Below, in pieces: positions 36,778 through 48,700 of a DNA stretch of 51,230 nucleotides (its first letter is position 1; every line of letters starts with the position of its first letter). Made by a program: the position numbers and the translations under genes. Where the stretch lies: assembly GCA_035513275.1 (NCBI GenBank), contig DATKCJ010000237.1:1-51230 (forward strand), in the 5' to 3' direction. Source of the DNA: DATKCJ01 sp035513275 (GTDB lineage: Bacteria; Verrucomicrobiota; Verrucomicrobiia; Opitutales; Opitutaceae). The notes under the pieces are model-generated. The model was not told where the DNA came from. It searched no databases and saw only the letters and a list, made by a program, of their open reading frames with translations.

Positions 36778-39700
36778 GTGACATCCAATTCGCAACGCAG
36801 CGAATACGTTTTCGAGGCTCTTGAGCCCCGGCTGCTGCTGTCCGCAGACGGATTGAGCGCGGCGGGAATGGATCCAGAAATCGAGCGCGATGTGGTCGCG
36901 CAGCATGAAGAACCGGCGGTTGTTGTCGCGTATGCGATGGACTCAACAAGCGCGGCAACGGCCGATGCGGGCGACGATATTTTCGACGTAGCCGGGCAGA
37001 CGATGGAGGCCGCGGTCGAGGCGTCTGAGCCGGCCGCGGACAGCGTCGTCGAGGCGTCTGTGGCGCCGGTTTCAACCGCGGATTCGGGTGCGAGTGGCAC
37101 TGAGCCGGTGGCGATGGCTTCAGTTTACGATGGAGGGTCTGCAATGACCCAGCAGCTCGTAGAGACGCTCAACGCGTCGAACGCACCTCCGTCGGAAGTC
37201 GATGGCGACGCGGCAGTTTCTTCACTTTCTTCAACCATCGGTTCCGATGGATCCGGGGACCTGCAAACGCAGGCCCTTTCTGTTTTGGAGGGTGGGGAGG
37301 GGAATGTTCCCTCGATTCAGGCCGATTTGGACAGCGCGATAACGGGTGCGACCGGTGCGCTTGAAGACGGATTTGCGGCAGTGTTCCAGGCACTGGCCGA
37401 CCTGCTCGCGGAGGACCCGCTTTTCAAGAACTATGTGCCCGGGTTCCTGACCACGCTGCAACGCGGCGATGACGTCGTGGTCGTCAGCCCGACGCTTGCG
37501 CAGGCGCTGACGACACCTGTCGACGTTTTTACGGACGGCGCACTGAACTCCGGATTTGGTGAGGGGCTTTCTGGAACCAACAGCGAGGATGGAGACTACA
37601 CGAACTCGCTGGCCGACCGCTTCCGATTCATCGAGTTTCTTGGGGCCGGCCCACTTTTCGCCGACATGAAGGCGGAGTTCGCGCTGGATGCGATGGACAT
37701 CAACACGGACGGCGTGGTCGATGCGACCGAGATGATCGCCGTCATGGTGTTTGGGCAGATCGAAAACTTTGCTGCATCGACGAGCTACGGTGATGCGGAG
37801 GAGTTCGCTGCGAACTTTGCTGGCGAGCTGATGCTCGAGTTCGCGGTGAATGATTTCCTGACCTTCAATTTCGCGGTGTCATTCACCGCCACGAGCAGCA
37901 TTCACGGTGACGATGTCCTGATCGGGTTGCACAACCTTACGCTCACCATGGGCCGGTATGAGCAGGTGGACCTCGGTTATCTCGCCGACGAGCTTAAGAT
38001 CGGCCTCGATCCGGGCACCCCGCCCGATCCGGGTGATCCAACAAGGCTCCTCGTTACGAAGTCGCTGAAGTTCGACACCTTGGTCTTCGGATTCAGCGGC
38101 GGTGCCAGCGGACCGGTGAATTCGGACGATTTCTTCTTCGCAGCACCCGGGAGCATCGAGGTCGCTGTGGAGATGGACGGCACCGTAAACAACATGGAGG
38201 TCAACGTCGGCTTCCTCGGCACGAAGGTAATCGGCGGCGACGGCTTCGATTTGGAAATGTCTGCGACGGGTGTCGCCACCGACCCGACGAATCCCTCGCC
38301 CCTCGGTTTCACAAGCTATCCAATCATCGGCGCGTCCGGAACGGTGACAGCTCCGGATGCCCCCTCGGTTTTCGACCTTGAGAACGACGTGCAATTTAGC
38401 CTCGGAATCGGCACGAAAGCCTACAGCCCGTTTCGCGAGATCACGGTGGGTGCCACTGAGACCGATGGATTCGACGAAATTGGCGACTTGGTCACTTTGA
38501 TCCAAGGGAAGGTCAACGCGGCGTTTGGCAGCGGCTTGATCACAGTGAGCGACAGCGGCGGCAAGATCGCATTCACGCTCGTCTCGACGACTCCGTCCGT
38601 GGCCGGCATCCAGGACGAACTCGCAGCGATCGACGCCATTGACCTTGGAATCGTGTTCATCGAGGCGAATGCGGTCTCAACCTACATCGGAACGGACGCG
38701 AATCCGTTCTCAGTCCCTGAATTCTCCTTCCTGATCAGCCTGAACGGCGCACTTCCGGTCAGGGTTGTGGTCCCCGGATTCGACGCGACCTTCGTGGATG
38801 AGCCGGATCCGACTGCTGACTATTATGAGGTGACTGTGGACGACTTCATCGACGCGATCCAAGATGCCCTCGATGCCGCCGGGCTCGGCGTCATCACGGT
38901 TCAGGACGCGAACGGCAACGACCGGCTGGAATTCTGGACGTCGGGAGACGGCCCCTCGTTGGAAATCAGCAAGACAATCTTCTTCGACACCGTTGAGAAG
39001 ATCACGATCGGCGAGCTCAGCGAATATGGTGCTGAGATCTTCGTGTTCACACCCGATGCGAGTTCAAACTTTGAGGTCGACCTCGAGTTGCAAGCGCTTC
39101 CCGGGATAGAGAAGCCTGACGACACCGACTACTTGCCCACGGGCACGATCAACGTCGACCTCGATCCGTTCGATCAGGAACCCCCGGCGGGCACGCTTGC
39201 GGATGGATTCGCGATCCAGCCGGTTGTCGTCGACACGATTCCAGGGGAGGACGAACAAGTCATCAAGGCCAAGTTCGACCTGCAGTTCGACGCCGGCATG
39301 GTCGAGATGCTCGACTTCAACGTCCTCGGGCCGTCCGAGATGCTCGGCATCATCAATCAAGTGGCGATCTGGCTGGATCGCGTGGTCGCCACGCAGCTCT
39401 TCACCGCGTTCGACCTGCCGTTCGCCCAGGCTTCGCTCGCTAGCATCCTCAACTTTGGCGCCATGATGCGCGCCACGTTCCTGATCGACGGCGGGGTTGA
39501 TGGAGTCGTTCGGCCGGAGGCTGATACTTGGCCCGACGACATCGACGACAAGCAGCGGCTGATGGCCTGGGTGCAGCTTGAGTTTGGCGGGGAATATCAG
39601 CTCGTGACGATGTTCACCAACGCCCAGCAGCTCGAGTATCGCCTTGCCGAGATCGTCAACATCATCCTCGACGAGCGCGGCTACGACATCTTTGGCGCCG

Positions 39701-42700
39701 TCGACGACGATATCCGGGACTTCGTGATGGAGCTTATCGACGCCACCTACGATGTGACTACGAAGGAGCTCACTTACAGGCTGGATACCGACCACAATCT
39801 TGAAGGGGACCTCGCGGCGACGCCCATCCTTCAACCGCAGGACCAGCCCGAGGGCGTGTCTGTGCCGATGGACTTTGCGCTCGACCTCGATCCGCTGGGG
39901 GACTTCGTCACCGAGAGCATGCTCTTCCTGAGCGGCGAGGGCCGGTTTGCCTTCACGCTCGGCGTGAAGCTTGGCGACGCCGCGGCGGCACTGGATCTCG
40001 ATTCCTTGCTCCTCACGGATCTCAACGACGGCCGCGGCGTGACGGTAAACACGAACATCGCGCTCAGCTCGCTCATCGACATCGAGCCGATCGTTGGCCG
40101 ACTCTCCAGCGACGCGTTCTTTGACATCACGCTCGTCACCAATAGCGGCACGACCACCTACGAGGATGTCAGGATATTGCGGAACGAGCAGCCGGATGAC
40201 GAGCTTCCGAATTACGACTGGCCGTTCACCAGCGATAACTTGACCTTCGCGGACCTTCTTGCCGACATCAACAACGCCCTCAAAAAGGCCGAGGTTACCG
40301 ACGATGGCACCATTAGTGGAAACCTGCTTGTCGAGGCGGTCGCCGAGAGATCGGGCACGGGTGATCGCGACACCGGACGGATCGTGTTGCGGCCGACAGC
40401 AGCCGGCGCGGCAATCACCGCGCTGCGGATCAGCACCTCGTCTGGGAATTCCGCCTATTTTGAGTTGGGACTTCCGTCTCAATCCGCATCGACTGCATAC
40501 CTGATCGCACCCGAGCCGATGGCCGGACCGATTCCCGGAGATGAGGTCGTGTTCTCGATCTCGATCCAACGCGGCGGAGTCCTTGAAGGCCCGAAGATCG
40601 TGACCGTGCGCCAGACACCCGAAGATGACCCTGGCACCAACAAGAGCTGGAGCAACAACAACTCGACCCTCTCCGACCTCGTCAACGACGTGAATGCGGC
40701 GCTGGTGGCCGCCGGACTCGGAAGCGACATCGTCGCCGGCCGCAGCGGCAGCACGTTGATTCTCTTTGCCATCAATAGCTCAGTGCGCGGGTTCTTCGTG
40801 ACACCTGAGCTGAGCGCGGCAAACAAGCTCGGCTTGGACGATGCCGCCGCGGAGGCAGACCTGACAGCGGCCGGTGTGAACGTCGCTGAGGTAAATAATG
40901 CCCTTTCCACCGGAGTGCTTCTCCGCGCGCGCGACACGATCTCGAATCCATTCGGCCGCCTGGGCGTGGATCTTGACTTCAACATCAACGGCACGCAGGT
41001 GCAGCTTTCCGCCAGCGAAACCGCCAACAATTCCACGATTCTCAGTCTGGTACGCAACCTGAACGAGGAGCTCAACGGCATCGACGCACTGAAGGGCAGG
41101 ATCATCGCTTCGAACGACGGACTGAACCTCGTCTTCCGAGCGATCGATCCTTCGATAGCTTCGATCACCGTCACCGGATTCGACGTCGCCGGCGAAGGCG
41201 AGCAGATCGGCTTTCAAAACAATGCCTCGGCGGATTCGGCGCTGCGCATCGTGGCGAACCTGCTGGCCCCGGTTTCCTTCGGGGTGACGGCGCCCGCGGC
41301 CTTCAGCATCGCCGTGACCGATCCGGTCAACGGCAACCTCGCTTGGAACGCTACGCTCAACGATCAGGCGACGATCACAAACCGCAATCTGTTCGATCTC
41401 GCCGCGGATCTGAACCAAGCGATGAACGCCGGCTTCATCACCACCTACTGGCCGGGCGACAACACAATCACGGCGAATGACAATCCGCTCATCGCGGTTG
41501 TGCAGGGCGACCGGATCGTGATCGGCCTGAAGACCGTGAAGGGCGGATCGGCCCTTGTTGCGGATCCGAGCGTGGCGGCGGAGGAAGTCACCGGATTTTC
41601 GATCACCGCGCCGGGCGACTCGACCCTCGCGACCGAGCTTGGCCTCGTGCCGACGGGCGGAGGCAATCAGTCGAACGAAGCTGACCGAGCGGACTTCGTC
41701 ATCTATTTCTCCGACGGGACTTACGGGCGTGTCGAACTCGACGATTTGGTAGACCGCGAGAACTCGGACGATGTTCTTCGCTTCAAGCTGTCGGATACGA
41801 AGATTGTCGCGGATGTACCGGAACCCCAGACGATCCAGGACCTCCTCGATTCGATTCTTGGCCAAAAGCTCTTCGATGTATCCGGGGCGGAAGTCGGGAC
41901 CATCGGCGACCGGCTGACGATAGGTATTCGGTCGGACGGCTCGGGCCTGGTGCTTTCGGAGCCTGGGTTCGATTTGAACAACCCGAATGTCTTCCGCGTC
42001 GTCGCCGTCAATGGCTCGCCTGCCGCGCTCCAACTCGGGATCCTCGCGAGCGACACGACACAGCTCGATGTCGGCCAATACGAAGCCGCCGCCGCTGGCA
42101 GCCCCGATGGCTCCATCGAAGGCGCGCGAATCGCCACGCTCGACATCCTCGATCGCGTGTTCATCGAAGATCCGAACCTCACCGCGACCATTGAGCTGCG
42201 CACCGACGGAGTCGCCACAGCGGAGGGGAATTTCGGCTTCGTCGGCATCCGCCTCACCTCTGCTGCGGACCTAGTGCTGTACGACGCGGAGGTCAGCGTG
42301 CCCTTCATCACCGACGGAAACGGCCGGGTGAATCTCGACGAGCTGTTCAGCGCGCTGAACACGATCTCCAACTTGTGGCAGCTGGTCGATCTGCCTGTGG
42401 TGACGGGCGGCACGCAGACGGACTTCGACCTGAGCGTCGAGATATGGCCGGCCTCCGACATCATCGACGGCCTGTTTGAGCTGCCCGCCGACCCGTCGGT
42501 GAATTTCGACATTGTAGGCTTCGGCGCACTCGAGAAATACCAGTCCGAGAACAGCGATGCAATCGACAGCGTCCGTCTCCTGCCGATCGGCGACGTCGAC
42601 GTCACACACGTCAACCTCGGCACGCTTGCGAACTTCGAGACGCTCTTGCTCGACGATGTGCTCGACGCTCTCGAGACGTTCGCCGACTTCCTGGCGGAGT

Positions 42701-45700
42701 TCAATGGCTTCGGATTCCTCGCTCAGGATATCCCACTCCTCGGGGAGAGCATCAACGCGCTCCTCGACGTTGCGAACCGTTTCGCTGCCGCCATCGAGAC
42801 TGTGCGTCTGAACCCGTCCGGTGGACTCCAAAGCCTCGCCCAGGCACTGCGCCAGGGATTCGGCTTGCCGGAATTTGCCGATGCCGCCGAGCGCGATGCC
42901 TTCTTCGAGGCGCGCGGAATCCTCTTGCCGAGCGATCTGATCGCATTCGACCTGCTGGACCTGAATGGGACGGAAGACCTGATGCGGTTCGACCTCCGCA
43001 TCCCGGTCAGCTTCGTGCAGTCGCGCTCCGTCGACCTCGATCTCGGTGAGGTCGACTTCCTCGGCGGGTCCGAGGTTGTCGACCTGCAAGGCGGCGCCGG
43101 GCTCAGCGTCATCGGCTATCTGGACACGCACCTTTCCTTCGGAATCGATCTGGTGACCCCGAGCGATGTTTACCTGTTCGAAAACGCGACCGGGCTGTTC
43201 GGCGCCATCAAGGCCAAGGCAGACAATCTTGTTTTCAACGCGGCCATCGGTCCGATGGGAATTTTCATCCGCGACGGTTCGGCCGAGATCAATGTCGAGT
43301 TCGGGATGGACAACGGCGCCTTCGTTCAGGGAGACGATGCATTCACCCTGATCGATGGCGACGTGACCGACTTGGTCGATGGCGACGGCGGGGCAGCTTT
43401 CGGGCCGAACTTCCTCGGCGAGATCAAGGCTACCCTGCCCGTGTTCTTCCCGGACGACTCCACCTACCTCGGAGACATCGTCCTCGACATCAGCCAGGCT
43501 AACGGAAACGCGCTTGTGCTGAGCAGCCCAATCTTCACACCACCGAATCTGTCCGATCCGAACACGCTTTCGCTGCCGGACTTCAGTTTCATCGACCTCG
43601 CGCAGCTCAATCCCTTCAACAGCCTGCCGCAGCTCCTTGACACCCTCGATTTCTTCCTTGCGGGCCTGCAGGACATTCTCGACGGCGAGGTCTTCGGATT
43701 CGACCTTCCGCTCATCGGCGACAAGCTCTCCTCCGGGGCAGACTTCATCGAGGACATCCGCCGCAAGATCCTCGAGCCGATCCGTCAGTTCGTCGAGCAG
43801 TCGCCGGACGCCGGTGAAGAGCTGATCGAGAAGCTTCTCGAGGCTCTGTTGGGCGGTGGCAGCGACGGAATCGACTTCGGCGGCATGCCGCTCCAGCAAT
43901 TCCTTGGGCTGACCAACCCCATCTCAGGTCTTGGCCTCCTCAACTCAATCGAAACCGAGGAGATCGACGACGGCGACGGCTACATTTGGAAGCTCGCACT
44001 TGGCGATACCTATACGCCTCCGGTCGAGATCAAGTTCGATCTTGGGTTCCCTGCGCTCGGGCTCTCGATGGACTCGGGCCTTGTGATCAACATCACGTGG
44101 AACCTGGCGCTGAGTCTTGGCATCAGCCGCTCGGACGGCGCGTTCATCCTGATGGGTGGACACGGAATCGGGCCTACCGGAAACGAGGAACTTACCGTCG
44201 AGGTCGATATCAGCCTTCCCCCCGGATCGGAGATCGAAGGCAGGCTCGGCTTCCTGCAACTCATCGCGGAGGACGAAGGCACCTTCTTCCACGCGGAGTT
44301 CGTCGTGGATGTCTTCAACGGCCAGGCCCCCGACGACGAGCGCCTTTCGTTCTCCGAACTCGGGCTCATGGATATCGACGTCAGCCTGTCTGCCCAAGCC
44401 GTGGTGGACCTGATGCTCACCCTTCAGTTCAACGACGCCATCCTTCCAGACACGATCTCAGCGCTTCTTCCGAAACTAAAGGCTGGCTTCCGTCTAGACT
44501 GGGACACCGGCGATATCTTCTCGGACGAGTTCGATTTCGCCTCGAGCCTTCATTTCGTTGGTTTCTACGACGTCAGGCTGGATATGGGGTCGTTCCTCAG
44601 CGACTTCCTCGGCCCGATCGTCAACAAGATCGCCGAGATCACGAAGCCGCTGCAGCCGGTCATCGACGTGTTCACGACGCGGATCCCGGTCCTATCGGAC
44701 CTCGCCGGTCGCACGATCACGCTTCTCGACATCGCCGGTATGTTCGGCGTCGTCGACACTGGCATGATCTACGCGATCGCCGACATCATAACGCTCGTGA
44801 ACGAGATCGCCGGGATCAGCAGCGACACGGAGCTTCTCATCCCATTGGGCGATTTCACGCTGTTCGATCGGGATAATGCCAACCCGAACCTGAGCAATGG
44901 CGAATTCGCCGAGAACCTCGCGCTGCCCACCTTTGATCTAGGAGACTCAAGCGACGATCCGGACTTCGACTTCGACTCCTTCCTCGGCGATACCGGGCAG
45001 ATTGTCGACGACTTCGCCGAGAAGCTCGCCGAGTCTGCAGACGGGAAGTCCAAGGAACTAAGCCAGAGCCTGCTCAACAAGACCGCGCCGGGAGCCGGCA
45101 ACTTCAGCTTCCCGCTCCTCGATAACCCATCGCTCGCTTTCGGCCTCCTGCTGGGGCGCGACATCGCGCTCGTCGAGTACGACCTGCCGCCGTTTGGCGT
45201 CGATTTCACCTACGTGCAGAAGTTCCCGATATGGGGCCCGCTGTTCGCGCGCATCACCGGAAGCGTCGGTCTCACGATCGATCTCGCGTTCGGCTACGAC
45301 ACCTATGGCGTGCGCAAGTTTGCCCAGGGCAACTTCTCGAACCCGCTCGACCTGCTGGCAGGATTCTACGTCAACGACACCGACCAGCCCAATGGCGCCG
45401 GCACCGATGTTCCCGAGCTGATCCTGCGTGGCGAACTTTTCGCCGGCGCGGAGATCAATCTCGGCATCGCCACTGCAGGCGTCGAGGGCGGCATCATCCT
45501 CACGATCAACTTCGATCTCTACGACCCGGACGGCGACGGCAAAGTGCGCATTGATGAGCTCGTGGGCAACTTCCTTTACGAGTTCAGGTATGGCGGCGGT
45601 CCCGCAACCGCGCCGATCGCGATCTTCGATGTGTTCGGCGATGTCGCGGTGCAACTACGGGCCTTCATCGAGTTCCTGTTCTTCGAGAAGACCTTCGAGA

Positions 45701-48700
45701 TTACACCGCCGATTACGATCGTCGAGTTCTCCATCGAGTTCGACCGCGAGCCCATCCTCGCCACCGAGCGTGGCGACGGCGCCCTCGTGCTGAACATCGG
45801 ACCGAACTCGGCGTCGCGTCTCAATGGCGACACGCGCGACATCGATGAGCAAATTTACGTCAAGAGCGTCTCCTCGAACGAGGTGCTTGTCTGGAGCGAC
45901 CAATTCAACGTCGCTGAAAGCGCCGCGCAGAGCTATCATATCGGCGACAACAAGCTGATCATTGTTTACGGGGGCGACGGCAACGACGTCATCAACCTCG
46001 ACGGGCTCGGTGACGGGATCAAATACTTTGTCGACGCCGGTGCGGGCGACGACGTTGTCGTGGGCGGCCAGGCGGGCGGCGAAATGTATGGCGGGCTGGG
46101 TAACGACACGCTGACCGGCGGCGACGGTCGCGACCTGATCGTAGGCGGTCTTGGCAACGACAAGATCGACGGCGGAGGTGGGGACGACTGGCTGTTCGGC
46201 GACAACGGATCGGTCAGCGAGTTCGTGCTCAACGTCGATGGTTCCGACGTGGATATGATCCGCTTCCGCGCGCTCGCCACGGTCGACGACGGCGACGACA
46301 CGATCCGCGGTGGCGAGGGCAACGACATCGTCTTTGGCGGCGGCGGATACGACCTCATCTACGGCGGGGAGGGCAACGACCTGCTCATCGGCGATGGCGG
46401 CTATTTCGAAGGCCCGGCCTCGAGTGGAGGAATCCCGACGTCGAACGGCTTTGTCGATGTCGCAAACATCATCACGCGCGGCATCGGTGCGAACGACCGC
46501 ATTTACGGCGGCGCCGGCAACGACACCATACTCGGCGGGCCCGGTAACGACCTGCTCGACGGCGGTTCCGACAACGACGTCGTCCTCGGCGGGACCGGCA
46601 ACGACATCGTCTACGGCGGCGCCGGCTCCGACTGGCTGTTTGGCGACGAGGGCGACGATATTATCTTCGGATACCGCGACCCGTTTGGTCCGGCGAACTT
46701 CGGCCTCGATCCCGATGACCTCGCGAATGATATCGATCCTGTTGACGACCTCGGCGACTACATCGAGGGCGGCGACGGCAACGACTTCATCCGCGGTCAG
46801 GGCGGCGACGACCGGATCCACGGCAATCGCGGCGCCGACATTATCTTTGGCGATCAGGGCGACGACGTAATCGGTGCAGGCTTCGTCGATAGACCGTGGA
46901 TGCCCGCGGGCGCGGACCTGCCCTACAACAGCGAGGCCGGTGGCGACATCATCTTCGGCGGCGCCGACGACGACACCATCAACGCCGGCACGGGTGCCGA
47001 CATCGTCTTCGGTGACGACGGTCTGGTCGTATTCCTGTTCTTTACGGACACCTCGGGCATGCTCGCGTCAAACGAACTCGGATCTCGCATCCGCACAGAC
47101 TCGGGCGGCGTCCACAAGCTCATCGGTGACGGGGACGAGACTGAGCTTATCAAGATTGGCGACCTCACCCGCAACGACGGCTACGATCCGGAGACGGCAA
47201 CCCAGAGCACCAACACGACGCCCGACCTTTATGCCACCGAGCCGCTCGCGACGGACGGTGACGACTACATCGCCGGCGGCGATGGAAACGACATCGTGTT
47301 CGGCGGCGGCGGAAACGACACGATCTATGGCGATTTCGACCCGACCCAGCCGCTCTTCGGTCCGCGGCCGTTCGGTCAGGATGTGCTGATCGGCGACGGC
47401 GGGCGCGTGGAGCTATATGGCCGCCGCTATCAGGCGATTGAGGCAATCGCCAACCTCAGTTTCGACGGCGTGGACACCATCTCTGGCAACGACGGCGGCG
47501 ACTTTATCTTCGGCGGCGGCAACGAGGACGTCATCTTCGGCTTCCAGAATCCCGCGCAGGGAAGCCAGACGCCCTTGGAAGACATCTCCGAAAACGATTC
47601 CATCTTCGGGGACAACGGCCGAATCGAATTCGATCCTTCGGATCGTTTCAACCGGATCACCCGGATGTTCACCACCTATGCCGGTGCAGCCGAGTCGGGC
47701 GCATCCGACAGCATCAACGGCCAGTGGGGCGATGACATCATCTTCGGTGGTCTGAATTCCAGCAGCGACATCATCTCGGGCGGACTCGGGAACGACATCG
47801 TCATCGGCGACCAAGGCGAGGTACTCTTTTACGCGCCCGGGCTTGGCGCCGGGTGGCACCAATTCGCTGGCGACGATTTCCCGACATTCGATCTGAACTT
47901 CTTCGGCAACGAGTTCTGGCTCGAGTCGTTCCCGCTCTTCCTTGTCCGCTCCTATCCGGACAACCTCGGCGGCGTCGACATCATCTCCGGCAACGAGGGA
48001 CACGACATCCTCATCGGCGGCACAGCGGGCGACTTCATGTATGGCGACGACCCGACCGGCTCGAGCGGCGCAGCCGACGGCGACGACATCATGCTCGGCG
48101 ACAACGGCGAGGTCTGGTTCAACATCGACTTCGAGGAACCTGACTTCGACGACGATGGGGACCCGATCGGAGTGCCCAACACCAGCATCGGCCGGCTGAC
48201 CGCCCAGGTCGCCGCAATGCCCTACGCATCTGCGATCGATCGCATCCGCACGAGCGACACTCTGGAAACCACCGGCGGCGCCGACACGATGTCGGGCAAT
48301 GCCGGCGCCGACATCATCTTCGGCGGTGTCAACAACGGCAGTGTCGACCTGCTCTACGGCGATCGCGAGTCACCGACCGCAGGCAGTCTTGCACTCGATC
48401 GCGACGACATTCTCGTGGGCGACAACGGCGTCGTCGACTTCGCGTTCGACGGCGACACCGACCGCACCACGCTGGACCTCATCCGCTCCTACGAGGATGC
48501 ACTCGGCGGCACCGACATCATCTCCGGCGACGCCGGGAGCGACGTAGGTATTGGAGGCACAGGTGGCGATGTCATCTACGGCGACCGCGCCACGCCGAAC
48601 GCCGCGAGCCTCGCCGCCGACGGCAACGACACGCTCATCGGCGACAACGCAGACATCTTCCTCGTCACCGCGCCCGACCCGCTGCCGCCCGCAGGAGGCG

